Position numbers and translations under genes: made by a program. Under the pieces are notes generated by a model. The model saw only the letters and a program-made list of their open reading frames with translations, searched no databases and was not told the DNA's origin. Below, piece after piece: positions 8,458-17,042 of a stretch of 64,000 bases of DNA. Location: contig CAZFZT010000002.1 in NCBI GenBank assembly GCA_964523675.1, positions 1-64,000 of the forward strand, given 5' to 3'. The DNA comes from CAZFZT01 sp964523675 (GTDB lineage Bacteria; Planctomycetota; Phycisphaerae; Phycisphaerales; SM1A02). The number at the start of each line of letters is the position of its first letter. The first letter of the stretch is position 1.

Positions 8458-9567
8458 CTAATTGACGGGCGCGCTAGTGTGCGGCCGGGTGGTGGGTTTG
8501 AGGAATCCGTGATGCTCGAAGAATCGGCGCACGCGCGGGTCAATCAGGAGCGGGCGATGTACTTGGAGAAAGCGTACCCCGCATGCGGAATTGGCCTCGA
8601 GAGCGCAGATGCCGTCTTCCGTCTGAATGATGTCCCAGCCGATGAATTTAAGGTAGGGCAGCGCGGTTGCTGCTTTGAGCACGCCTTCGCAGACCTCGTT
8701 CCAACTGGGGATGCGCTGTCCTGCGATCGGCTGCCCGGTGTCGGGATGTCGTTCGAACCACTCCAATCTTGACAAGCCGATGGGGTCGCGCGTGGCCGGC
8801 CCTATCACGCCGGTTTCAACGTCGATTGCTGCTCCAAGGCCGCCTCGACTCCAACTGTCGAGTGGTGCAGACTCAGCGGTGCCGATGCGATGCACGGCAG
8901 CTGCGATGAACGGCCTGTGCGCATCGACATCCCAGATGGTGAGCATGCGCATGGTATTGGTCGAATGCGGGTACAGCCGGCCGGGGCTTTCGCCCTGCGT
9001 GATGAACCCGCTGATGATGTATTCGTGCAGGCGGCTGATGCGCTTGTGAACTTCATCATCGGTTGCGGCCTTGCCGTTGATCGTCAGCGAGCCGTCCTTG
9101 ACACCAATAAAGTAGATACCCTGACCCTGCATACCGGCCACGGGTTTGAAGACGACCGGATTGTCAAATGCGGCCAGTACTGTGCGGAGGTCCGCCTGAT
9201 CATTCCATCGCGAATCGAGTGAGTGGATGCGGCCGCGATCAATGTAGGCGAAGATCGGCGAGACAGGGATATGCTTGCCTACAACCTCTGTGAAGAAGAT
9301 TTTGTTGGCCAGCACTGCGGGAAACATCGCGGAGCCCCATCGGCCGTTGACGAGCGCGACACGTGTATGCAACCAGTCGGAGAAGTACGCATCGCTTGGA
9401 TGTTGCCGGAAGCCGTCGTAGAGCACGTAGGAGACGCTGAGGAATCCCTTGCGCAGCATGCGAAGGCGCGTCAGCAGCGGAACCTTGGCGGTGTTCGCGC
9501 CTTCTTTGCGGCGAAGGAAGCGATAGAGGTTGATGGCGGCGATAAAGGCGCGCTTGGCCCGTGACAT
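8458..9567 (-). CDS. Sugar-transfer associated ATP-grasp protein (copy 2)
   Basis: This is the middle gene of a minus-strand set of three that starts with the radical SAM gene. It contains LANKIFFTEVVGKHIPVSP, VVFKPVAGMQGQGIYFI, YIISGFITQGES, STNTMRMLTIWDVD and FIGWDIIQTEDGICALEANSACG, the same order as the other two copies. I start it at the ATG at 9567 (MSRAKRAFIAAI); a TTG two codons earlier is possible. It has a short C-terminal extension (KPTTRPHTSAPVN) that the others lack. Its function follows the family: carboxylate-amine or carboxylate-thiol ligation with ATP and Mg. Its place next to a B12-binding radical SAM enzyme hints that a modified lipid or glycan is the target, but that is speculation. 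Confidence 0.87.
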   Translation of the reverse strand: MSRAKRAFIAAINLYRFLRRKEGANTAKVPLLTRLRMLRKGFLSVSYVLYDGFRQHPSDAYFSDWLHTRVALVNGRWGSAMFPAVLANKIFFTEVVGKHIPVSPIFAYIDRGRIHSLDSRWNDQADLRTVLAAFDNPVVFKPVAGMQGQGIYFIGVKDGSLTINGKAATDDEVHKRISRLHEYIISGFITQGESPGRLYPHSTNTMRMLTIWDVDAHRPFIAAAVHRIGTAESAPLDSWSRGGLGAAIDVETGVIGPATRDPIGLSRLEWFERHPDTGQPIAGQRIPSWNEVCEGVLKAATALPYLKFIGWDIIQTEDGICALEANSACGVRFLQVHRPLLIDPRVRRFFEHHGFLKPTTRPHTSAPVN

Positions 9568-9624
9568 GGCCAAGATGATATCGGGTCGAGTGGCAAAGCC
9601 GGTGCAAGAGTGGCGCCCCGGCGG

Positions 9625-11481
9625 TTACATTCCCGCGCTCGCTGCCGTGGCGACGTTTCGAGGTTCGTTCGCTTCGCTGACCCCGGGGTCGGCGTAGAAG
9701 CACGCTTCGCTTTGGCCGGCTGCGCAGTTGCGGGTGAACGTGACGAGGTGGTGGCTGACCAGCCCGATGTGGATGACCTCCTCGATGCGGCCGGTGCGCA
9801 GCAGGGGCCAGGCCGCCTTCCAGAACATGCGGCGATCGCGCTTCGGGTTGCGCAGGCCGCACTGGATGAGCACGCGCCACAGCATCCGCAGGCCGAGTAC
9901 GACCTGATGCGGCCTGATGCGCTGCTTGACCTTCGCGCGGTTCGGGTAGGTGTGTTCGCATTGATGGGCGAAGCGCTCGAGGAGGTTGGCGGGTTGGTAC
10001 GCTTCGCTGATCGTTCGCAGCCACATGGCGCGGACCTGCTCGTAAGGCATTCTGAAGATGACGTTGGATTCGCGCTGCGGGCCGGCGCTGGTTTGGGCGT
10101 GCTCGACTGCGCCTGTATCGTCGATAACGCGGCCTTCCGCTTTGAGCCGATCGTAGAGCGGCGTCTTGGGCAGCGCGTAGAGCAGGTTGATCGTGAGCAT
10201 CGGGATCTTCGAAAGGTTGATGAACTCGAGAATGCGGTCGGGCGTGTCTTCCGTGTCGGTGTCCAGTCCCATGATGATGCCGGAGACGACCTCCATGCCG
10301 TGCTCGTTGAGGGTGCGCACGGAGTCGAGAATCGGCGTGCGCAGGTTGTGTTTCTTCTTCATCGCGGTGAGCGCATCAGGTTCGGGCGTTTCGATACCGC
10401 AGAAGACGGTGTCGAAACGCGCTTCGCGCATCATGGCCAGAAGATCGCGCGACTGGGCGATGTTGAGCGTGGCTTCACAGGCGAATCGAATCGGGTAGCC
10501 CCGGCTGCGCTGCCAATCGATGAGATGCGGCAGGAGTTCCTTGGCTGCATTGCGATTGGCAACGAAGTTGTCATCAACGAAGTACACCGCGCTGCGGCAG
10601 CCGGCTTCGACGATCGCATCGAGTTCCGCACAGACTTGCTGCGGCGTCTTGAGCCGAGGGTTGCGGCCGTAGAGCGCGGGGATGTCGCAGAACTCGCACA
10701 TGTACGGACAGCCGCTGGAGAACTGAATACTGCCGAGGAAGTACCGGCGAAGGTCGAGCAAGTGATAAGCTGGTGCGGGAAAATCGGTGAGCGGCAGGCG
10801 GTCGCGGGTGCGAAAGATGAGTTGAGAGCGAAGGAGCAAAGGTTCAAAGGGGCGAAGGTTCAAAGGGTTTGCTGCACGGCCATTCCCTTTGCCACTTGGC
10901 CCCTCTGCCCCTTCGCCCCTTCGTCCCTTATCAATCACCTCCATCACTGCATCGGTCGCATCGCCGATCTCACCGACGTGCAGCACATCGACATCGGGGT
11001 AATACTCGGGGCAGGCGGAGACGGACGGCCCACCGAGGACGGTGAGTTTGCCGTGTTGATGTGCCTTGCGATTGATTTCATTGATGCGCTGCCGCTGCAC
11101 GTGCATGCCGCTGATGAAGACCGCGTCGGCCCATTGATACTCCGCATCCCTGGCCGGCCGCAGGTTCTCATCAACGAAGCGCACCTCCCAGTTAGGCGCG
11201 CGTTGCATGAGGTATGCCGCAATGAGCAGCAGACCCTGTGGCGGCATGAAGGCGCGCACGCCGGGCATGAGAGAATACGAATGTTGAAACGTGCCGAAGG
11301 AGGGCGCGTAGCGCGGGAAGACGCAGAGGATTCGCCGTGTGTTGCGCGGGTGGTAGGGGGGCTTTGATGCGGAGGGCGAAGCGGCACCGTTGGCGAGATG
11401 GTCATCAGCGGCGCGATGCGCATCGCCGCGCACCGGCGAGCCGCCCCGCTCCGGCAGAATCCTCGGCCTCTCCACTCGCAT
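9625..11481 (-). CDS. B12-binding radical SAM protein, DUF4070 type (HpnP-like)
   Basis: This is a class B radical SAM enzyme that should use cobalamin and S-adenosylmethionine, often to methylate unactivated carbon. RRILCVFPRYAPSFGTFQHS opens a cobalamin-binding domain, with FVDEN and LGGPSVSACPEYYPD further on. The radical SAM cluster motif is SGCPYMCEFCDIPALYGR (CX3CX2C). FVDDNF, FCGIETPEPDAL and SGIIMGLDTDTEDT follow, and then a C-terminal region of DUF4070 type. The overall text resembles the hopanoid C-2 methylase HpnP as I remember it, but no hopanoid gene is in view, so I give no symbol. The reading frame is open up to 11655, but that extension translates simple repeats; I start at the ATG at 11481. 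About 30 residues near 10839-10929 come from a palindromic insertion. Confidence 0.85.
   Translation of the reverse strand: MRVERPRILPERGGSPVRGDAHRAADDHLANGAASPSASKPPYHPRNTRRILCVFPRYAPSFGTFQHSYSLMPGVRAFMPPQGLLLIAAYLMQRAPNWEVRFVDENLRPARDAEYQWADAVFISGMHVQRQRINEINRKAHQHGKLTVLGGPSVSACPEYYPDVDVLHVGEIGDATDAVMEVIDKGRRGEGAEGPSGKGNGRAANPLNLRPFEPLLLRSQLIFRTRDRLPLTDFPAPAYHLLDLRRYFLGSIQFSSGCPYMCEFCDIPALYGRNPRLKTPQQVCAELDAIVEAGCRSAVYFVDDNFVANRNAAKELLPHLIDWQRSRGYPIRFACEATLNIAQSRDLLAMMREARFDTVFCGIETPEPDALTAMKKKHNLRTPILDSVRTLNEHGMEVVSGIIMGLDTDTEDTPDRILEFINLSKIPMLTINLLYALPKTPLYDRLKAEGRVIDDTGAVEHAQTSAGPQRESNVIFRMPYEQVRAMWLRTISEAYQPANLLERFAHQCEHTYPNRAKVKQRIRPHQVVLGLRMLWRVLIQCGLRNPKRDRRMFWKAAWPLLRTGRIEEVIHIGLVSHHLVTFTRNCAAGQSEACFYADPGVSEANEPRNVATAASAGM
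10839..10929. repeat. Imperfect palindrome inserted in frame in the radical SAM gene
   Basis: The 29-nt arms at 10839-10867 and 10901-10929 are inverted copies with about six mismatches. Both contain AAGGGGCGAAGG on one strand or the other. They encode a low-complexity stretch (KGRRGEGAEGPSGKGN, then LNLRPFEPLLLRS) between the cobalamin and radical SAM domains. Related proteins, as I recall them, have only a short linker there. The reading frame is kept. Confidence 0.7.
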
Positions 11482-11574
11482 CAGATCGATGCTAAGGCGA
11501 CGAACGATTGTCGAGCAGCGCGAAGCGCAGAGTCGGACGGGGTTTAGTGCGGAGTTATGAGCGAAAGGGAGATC

Positions 11575-11722
11575 CAAGGCATCGAGGCAACAGGCATCAA
11601 GGGGATCAAGGCATCGAGGCATCGAGGCATCGAGGGGATCAAGGCATCGAGGCACCGAGGCATCGAGACACTAACACCTAACACCTAACACCTAACTCCT
11701 GACTCCTATCTCCTAGCTCCCA
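11575..11722. repeat. Octad GGCATCGA repeats followed by heptad ACACCTA repeats
   Basis: From about 11575 to 11667 the DNA is a degenerate 8-base repeat based on GGCATCGA and GGGATCAA. From about 11668 to 11722 it changes to the 7-base repeat ACACCTA/ACTCCTA/TCTCCTA that also precedes the nucleotidyltransferase gene at 4644. The block fills most of the space between two minus-strand genes (11482-11742). An open frame through it gives only repeated CLDPLDA peptides and was not accepted as coding. Confidence 0.75.
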
Positions 11723-11742
11723 ACCTTCGCTCACTTTCCTCT

Positions 11743-14220
11743 TCACCCCCACGCACCGAGCAGGATGAGCAGGTCCGGCACGCCGACTTCGCCGCTGCCG
11801 TCGAGGTCGGCGGGACAGTTCTCGGCATCGGCGCACGGCCCCCATGCGCCGAGGAGGATGAGCAAGTCTGGCACGCCGACGGAGCCATCGCCACTCAAGT
11901 CGCCGTGCACCGGGATTGACGGGTCGATGGCTGCGGTGAGCAGCATTTCGGTCCAGATTTCAGCGAGGCGCAAATTGCCGCGTGCGGTGAGGTGATTGGC
12001 ATCGGAGCGCAAGCCGTCAACGAGCATGGCGTTGAACGTGCCGACACGATCATCCTGCACGAGAGTCATGGCGATGACATTCTGCTGGACTGCGTTGTTG
12101 AGGATGTAGTGTTGCCAGGTTTCGGACACTCCGCCTTCTTGATGCACACAGTCTCCCATCCACGCGATCTCTATACCGGGAAGCGCGCTTCGTATGCGCT
12201 GTTTGTAGGCGTTGATGGTGGAAGGGCTGCTGCCCTGCTGCGCGAACATCTGCAGCCATGCATCCGGCGCGAGCATGGCCATCCATGGATCGATGCCTGC
12301 GAAGAAGGCGCGATCGATCTGCCGCCAATAGCCGTTGCCGCTCCACCCGGCCGTGCCGAAAACATAGCCGTTCACGTTCGGCCGCCACGCGCTGTAGCCG
12401 AAGATGATCGCGCCCTGCGGTCCGCCACCTTCGAGGGTGGAGACGCGCAAACCGCGCCATGTCTTCTCCGATTCAGGTTCAAGCCCAGGCCATTCGTAAT
12501 GGATCTTCTCATACCCCCACGGTCCGAAGCGCAGCACCGCATCTTGTTGTGGGAGGGTGCTGAAGCCATGTTCAAAATCAATGATCGTGATCTCCGCCTC
12601 GGCGTCATAGGTGACGGACGAAACCAGCGAGATGCATAATCCGGTTTGGACGGCATCGTTCACCCTCACCTTCGCTGCATGATCGCCCGCGAGGATGATG
12701 CGATCAGAAGCCGGCACACTGTCGCTCTCACCCAGCGTGTGACTCCATTCCTGTGTGTCGAGCGACAGGATCGCCGGTTCGCCGAAGTCGGCGCCGGGTT
12801 CCCCTTGGCGCGAGTGCATATTCGGAACCCATTCGATGTCACTTGCGCCAGGGAACCGCAGGAGATACGCCTCGATGACGAGCGGCTCATCCGCTTCAAT
12901 CATGCCGTCCGATCCACATCGCATGATGTACGTGCCGAATCGTTCTCCTGCCTGCAGGTGTATGCCCGCGCCGGGGCCTCTCGAGTTGTCACGAAACGAG
13001 CCGGTCCAGAATCGCGAGAAGTTTGTGGACGCGATTTCTGTAGCGCCGTCGAAGTATGGAGCGTGCTTGCTGGTATCGAAGCCGAACCACGGCATACTGC
13101 TCACGAGCCGCGCGGGCGAGTTGATGATACCAGCCGTCTGTTCCTCGTTGAGCGCGATGAAGCCGTGCGCATAGTTGCCGTTGCCCGTCGCAGAGCCGTC
13201 CGAACCCATGACGGCTCGGCTGTTGGCGCTGACCATGACCTTGAGTAATTGCTTCGGCTCAGCGGCGAGCTCACGCAGCAGCGGCGCGTCGCCCGCCACG
13301 TAATGCGGCTCCGGGAGAGGGTTGGTCAAAGTCGGCACCGGCCTGAGGAAAAAGTCGTCTCCCGCGTCATAGGGGGAGCAGTTGACGAAGCCGTGCGCTT
13401 CGCTGAGCAAGCGCACGACGCGCAGCGATTCTGAGCCGGTACTCAGTGCGTCATAGATATGAAAGTTCCATCGCGTGCTGGGCTCGCCGATGACGGCTGC
13501 GATGTCATGCTGATGTCCGCCGGCATGGTTGATCGGATTCGTGGTGACCGCATGATTGAACATGTAAACACACCCGGCCGACCCATTCATCGAACCACCT
13601 GCTTGTGTGTTGTCGAGATCAAACGGTGCATAGTGCCGGCGCGCATTCCAGACATCAAGGACATCCTGTTCAGTCACGGTGTGATTCCGCAATGCGACTA
13701 TGCCGTAGACGCCGAGCATTGCAGGCAGGCCGTTCAAAGAACCGATGGCTGGATTCCCTGCCGCTTTCATTGTGAATTCAGGCAGGGTCGCGCTGGCATG
13801 TGAAATCGACTGTGATTGAGAGATGATCCACACGTGGAGGAGCGCGGCAGTACGATCGAATGACGCAACCAGGAGCACCCATTCATCGTTCTGAAGATCA
13901 GCGAGTGCATCGGCTTCAAGATGTTCTGCTTCTCCCAGAACTCTTGCCCGCACGCCGCGATTTTTCGCGCCGAGAAGGTGAATCTCAAGGGCGCCGGTCA
14001 TTTCGAAAATCGATGAAACCTCCACGCTGAGCTCGGCGGGCCTGATCCACGCGATGACTGAGAACTGCTCGCCGTTGACAACTGCGCGGGCGCCGGTGCC
14101 TGCCGCGTCTGACATGCGATTGATCGCCGTCGGCACGTCGGTGCAGACAGCGGCTGAGGCCGGCAGTGATGCGAACGTGCAGAAGGCAGACAGCCAATAG
14201 CGCAGGAATGCTCGGTCCAT
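11743..14220 (-). CDS. Secreted LamG/SGNH-like protein with two dockerin-like C-terminal repeats
   Basis: This is an exported protein of unknown function. The ATG at 14220 follows a clear AGAGGAGAA ribosome site and starts a signal peptide (MDRAFLRYWLSAFCTFASLP, cleavage probably after ASA). Residues of about 40-230 look like a LamG/concanavalin-type lectin domain: FSVIAWIRPAELSVEV, DEWVLLVASFDRT, IGSLNGLPAMLGVYGIVALRN. The second half resembles an SGNH-hydrolase-type region, with IEIAWMGDCVHQEGG and a late DANHLTARGNLRLAEIW that could supply the Asp/His pair. The last 54 residues hold two copies of DLSGDGSVGVPDLLILLGAWG, a calcium-loop-like repeat typical of Phycisphaerae exported proteins and possibly a sorting or anchoring tag. 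The lectin and hydrolase assignments are moderate; the C-terminal repeats are certain. Confidence 0.75.
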   Translation of the reverse strand: MDRAFLRYWLSAFCTFASLPASAAVCTDVPTAINRMSDAAGTGARAVVNGEQFSVIAWIRPAELSVEVSSIFEMTGALEIHLLGAKNRGVRARVLGEAEHLEADALADLQNDEWVLLVASFDRTAALLHVWIISQSQSISHASATLPEFTMKAAGNPAIGSLNGLPAMLGVYGIVALRNHTVTEQDVLDVWNARRHYAPFDLDNTQAGGSMNGSAGCVYMFNHAVTTNPINHAGGHQHDIAAVIGEPSTRWNFHIYDALSTGSESLRVVRLLSEAHGFVNCSPYDAGDDFFLRPVPTLTNPLPEPHYVAGDAPLLRELAAEPKQLLKVMVSANSRAVMGSDGSATGNGNYAHGFIALNEEQTAGIINSPARLVSSMPWFGFDTSKHAPYFDGATEIASTNFSRFWTGSFRDNSRGPGAGIHLQAGERFGTYIMRCGSDGMIEADEPLVIEAYLLRFPGASDIEWVPNMHSRQGEPGADFGEPAILSLDTQEWSHTLGESDSVPASDRIILAGDHAAKVRVNDAVQTGLCISLVSSVTYDAEAEITIIDFEHGFSTLPQQDAVLRFGPWGYEKIHYEWPGLEPESEKTWRGLRVSTLEGGGPQGAIIFGYSAWRPNVNGYVFGTAGWSGNGYWRQIDRAFFAGIDPWMAMLAPDAWLQMFAQQGSSPSTINAYKQRIRSALPGIEIAWMGDCVHQEGGVSETWQHYILNNAVQQNVIAMTLVQDDRVGTFNAMLVDGLRSDANHLTARGNLRLAEIWTEMLLTAAIDPSIPVHGDLSGDGSVGVPDLLILLGAWGPCADAENCPADLDGSGEVGVPDLLILLGAWG

Positions 14221-14462
14221 GGAGTTCTCCTCTTTAGAATCAGTGGCCGCTGTTCTTAGCGCGAGCGCAACCCGAGCCGCGGCCGCGGCAACATCCACTG
14301 AGTCTTGGCGCGAAGCGAACTCGATCTCAAGAAGCAATGTTGGGTTTCGTTCGCTTTGGGGGTTGAGGACTAGGCACAGGTCAGTAGTCACTTAGCCCTA
14401 CACGATTTGTGAGATCGGGCGGGGTCGAAGCGCTGAACTTGAGCAAACTTTGAGTTGACGGC

Positions 14463-16130
14463 TCATTCACCGAACCGAATGCCTTGCGCCAGCGGCAGGT
14501 CGTTACCCCAATTGATTGTGCATGTTTGCCTGCGCATGTAGTGCTTCCATGCATCGGAGCCGGATTCGCGCCCGCCGCCGGTGTCCTTTTCGCCTCCGAA
14601 CGCGCCGCCGATCTCCGCACCGCTTGTGCCAATGTTGACGTTGGCGATGCCGCAATCGGAGCCCGCATGCGACAGAAATCGCTCAGCGGCGCGCACCGAA
14701 TCGGTGAAGATCGCGCTCGAGAGTCCCTGATCGACGGAATTGTGAATGGCGATCGCTTCATCGAGATCGTCGAACTCGTAGATATAGAGGATCGGCGCGA
14801 AGGTTTCTTCCTGGGCGATGGGGAAAACGTCCACACCTCCAAACGTCGAAACGTCCAAATCCTCCGCCGCTTCGCGGCGATTTCCGCTCTCGTTCGACGC
14901 ATGGCCGTTTGGACGTTTCAAACTTTGGGGTGGCACTCTCACAATCGTCGGCTCCACAAAGTGACCGGGATACTCGGCCAAGCGATCAAGTCCGTCCTCG
15001 CCGCCGCAGAGGATTTCGCCGCCCTGCTCGCGAATCGCCTTCAGCGCAGTCCGCATTTGATCGACAGCCGCCTTTGAAATGAGCGGACCCAGAAGCGTCT
15101 TCGGATCAAGTGGATCGCCGATGGTGACTTGCTTGTACGCGCTCACCAGGCGTTCAGTGAGATCGGCCGCAATGCTCTGATGACAGATGAGCCGGCGCGT
15201 CGTCGTGCAGCGCTGGCCCGCAGTGCCGACCGCGCCGAAGAGTACCGCACGAACCGTCAGTTCCATGTCAGCATCGGGCATGACAATGATCGCATTGTTG
15301 CCGCCGAGTTCGAGCAGACATTTGCCCAGCCGTCGCGCAACGACCTGCGAGACATGCCGACCCATTCGGCACGATCCGGTCGCGCTGATGAGCGGGAGGC
15401 GTCGATCAGCGATCATCGTTTCGCCGACTTCATCTTCTGTTCCGATGATGAGGGAGAAGATGTCGCGTGGGCGACCTTCGCTTGGGCGGAAGACATCCTG
15501 CTCATCCATCACGCGCTGCGCAATGTTCGTCATGGCGATGGCCGTCAAGGGCGTCATCAGCGACGGCTTCCAGATCATCGCGTTCCCGCACACCGCTGCG
15601 ATCATCGCGTTCCATGCCCATACGGCTGCCGGGAAATTGAAAGCGGTGATGATGCCGATCGTGCCCAGCGGATGCCACTGCTCGTACATGCGGTGCTGCG
15701 GCCGCTCCGAGTGCATCGACAGTCCGTAGAGTTGCCGTGAGAGTCCGACCGCGAAGTCTGCGATGTCGATGCATTCCTGAATCTCGCCAATGCCCTCTGC
15801 GCGGATCTTTCCCATCTCAAGCGTGACCAGTTCCCCCAGCGGTTCCAGATGGTCTCGAAAAGCATTGCCGATCAAGCGAATGATCTCACCTCGTTTTGGC
15901 GCGGGAAGCATCTGCCACTGACGCTGAACGAGTGAGGCGCGTTCCACGGCATCGTGATACTCGCGTTCTGAATTGAGTTTGACGGCTGCAATTGGGCTGC
16001 CAGTGGCAGGATTTTCGGTGACGATGCACCGTTCATGGCCGGCCGCTGCAGGATCGGTCACACGCGGATCGGTAATGAGGTCGAGCGAGTAAAGCAGATC
16101 CTGTCCACGTGTGCTGGTGGTTGTTGGCAT
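14463..16130 (-). CDS. Aldehyde dehydrogenase, ALDH7 (aminoadipate-semialdehyde)-like
   Basis: This is an NAD-dependent aldehyde dehydrogenase closest in text to the ALDH7A1/antiquitin group, which oxidises alpha-aminoadipic semialdehyde in lysine breakdown. The ATG at 16130 gives MPTTTSTRGQDLL; a longer start at 16178 adds 16 unsupported residues. IITAFNFPAAVWAWNAM binds cofactor, LLELGGNNAII carries the general-base Glu, and GTAGQRCTTTRRL carries the catalytic Cys. EETFAPILYIYEFDDLDEAI and IGGAFGGEKDTGGGRESGSDAWK are typical of this subgroup. About 35 residues after VPPQS are foreign to the family and correspond to a palindromic insertion at 14839-14928. All catalytic residues remain, so the enzyme may still work. 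Confidence 0.88.
   Translation of the reverse strand: MPTTTSTRGQDLLYSLDLITDPRVTDPAAAGHERCIVTENPATGSPIAAVKLNSEREYHDAVERASLVQRQWQMLPAPKRGEIIRLIGNAFRDHLEPLGELVTLEMGKIRAEGIGEIQECIDIADFAVGLSRQLYGLSMHSERPQHRMYEQWHPLGTIGIITAFNFPAAVWAWNAMIAAVCGNAMIWKPSLMTPLTAIAMTNIAQRVMDEQDVFRPSEGRPRDIFSLIIGTEDEVGETMIADRRLPLISATGSCRMGRHVSQVVARRLGKCLLELGGNNAIIVMPDADMELTVRAVLFGAVGTAGQRCTTTRRLICHQSIAADLTERLVSAYKQVTIGDPLDPKTLLGPLISKAAVDQMRTALKAIREQGGEILCGGEDGLDRLAEYPGHFVEPTIVRVPPQSLKRPNGHASNESGNRREAAEDLDVSTFGGVDVFPIAQEETFAPILYIYEFDDLDEAIAIHNSVDQGLSSAIFTDSVRAAERFLSHAGSDCGIANVNIGTSGAEIGGAFGGEKDTGGGRESGSDAWKHYMRRQTCTINWGNDLPLAQGIRFGE
14839..14928. repeat. Palindromic element inserted in frame in the ALDH7-like gene
   Basis: The arms at 14839-14859 and 14908-14928 are 21-nt inverted repeats with three mismatches; both contain GAAACGTCCAAA on one strand. 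The loop holds its own perfect 6-bp hairpin (CGCCGC TTC GCGGCG, 14865-14879), so the element could fold as a branched structure. It interrupts the conserved segment between VPPQS and EETFAPILY without breaking the frame, adding LKRPNGHASNESGNRREAAE and following residues. Confidence 0.82.
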
Positions 16131-16179
16131 GTGAACATGATACGGGTGCGGCCGTGATCGTTGCCACGACAGATGCATC

Positions 16180-16983
16180 TCAACGTTTCACAAGATGCGT
16201 GGTCTGCGGTGGAAGGCATCTCTCACCTGTGCCAGTGTCGATGTGCAGACCGGTGAGTGGGTTGATCTCACGAATGATGCCGGAGACAAGGGCGTCGCCG
16301 GATCGCAGCGTCGTCTGCCGGCCGCGCAGCGCATCTCGCTGCTGATAGGCCGATACAAGCGCATCGTCTGAGCTTGGAAGCATTTCACAGAATGAGCGTA
16401 CCAGAGCGGCAGCCGCTTCGATTCTGCAAACAGTCGCGCCGAGTTGCACGGCGCTGACCGCAGTGGCTTCGAGTTCGGCGGGCCAATGCGTTTGCGTGAT
16501 GTTCATGCCAACGCCCACCAACGCTCTGGCAGACGATGCCCTTCTGGTTGCGGCGACTCTTGCTGCATTGGATCCATGCATCTGCCGCGCTGCCTGTGAT
16601 TGCTCGACAAGAATGCCGGCAAGTTTCCGCCCTTCCACAACAATATCATTGGGCCACTTGATTCCAACGGGCCGCTTGAGCAGGGCCTCAGCCGCCCTGG
16701 CGACTGCGACAGCCGCAGCAAGCATCAGCCGCTCGGACCGATCGTTCGGCACAACGAACGTCATGGCGATGCCGTCCGCGCCGGTATCCAGCCAACTTCT
16801 TCCGCGCGTGCCGCGGCCATGAGTCTGCCGGCCGGCCACGATGACATCACCCGGCACCGCGCCGATCCGCCTTGCTGCATCCTGTGTCGAATTCGTTTCA
16901 CGCACCACGTAGATGCGCTTGAGTGGCCCATCGAGGGTCAACTCACAATGAAGCACATCTGACCAGGAACCGAAGTCATCCAC
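16180..16983 (-). CDS. birA: Biotin--[acetyl-CoA-carboxylase] ligase
   Basis: This is the biotin protein ligase: it makes biotinyl-AMP and transfers biotin to the carrier Lys of acetyl-CoA carboxylase and similar enzymes in the cytosol. ETNSTQDAARR, QTHGRGTRGRSW (the biotin and ATP loop), IKWPNDIVV and GRKLAGILVE (with the active Lys) are all present in order. ALVGVGMNI follows. There is no N-terminal winged-helix domain, so it is a monofunctional enzyme and not the BirA repressor. A Gln/Arg-rich insertion (SQAARQMHGSNAARVAATRR) lies between the ligase core strands. Its stop is 49 bp ahead of the ALDH7-like start, and the two may be co-transcribed. Confidence 0.92.
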   Translation of the reverse strand: MDDFGSWSDVLHCELTLDGPLKRIYVVRETNSTQDAARRIGAVPGDVIVAGRQTHGRGTRGRSWLDTGADGIAMTFVVPNDRSERLMLAAAVAVARAAEALLKRPVGIKWPNDIVVEGRKLAGILVEQSQAARQMHGSNAARVAATRRASSARALVGVGMNITQTHWPAELEATAVSAVQLGATVCRIEAAAALVRSFCEMLPSSDDALVSAYQQRDALRGRQTTLRSGDALVSGIIREINPLTGLHIDTGTGERCLPPQTTHLVKR

Positions 16984-17042
16984 AACGCCATTCTACAGGA
17001 AGCGGGATGAGTGCCCGAGCGCCAACAACCGACCGGATCGTC

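Noticed and set aside
9610..11367. Long plus-strand open frame (585 codons) opposite the radical SAM gene
   Set aside because: It has no signal, domain or motif, and is fully explained as the antisense of the radical SAM gene, whose CX3CX2C and B12 blocks are clear.
11482..11655. N-terminal extension of the radical SAM protein
   Set aside because: It only translates octad repeats into CLDPLDA peptides; the family domain begins well downstream.
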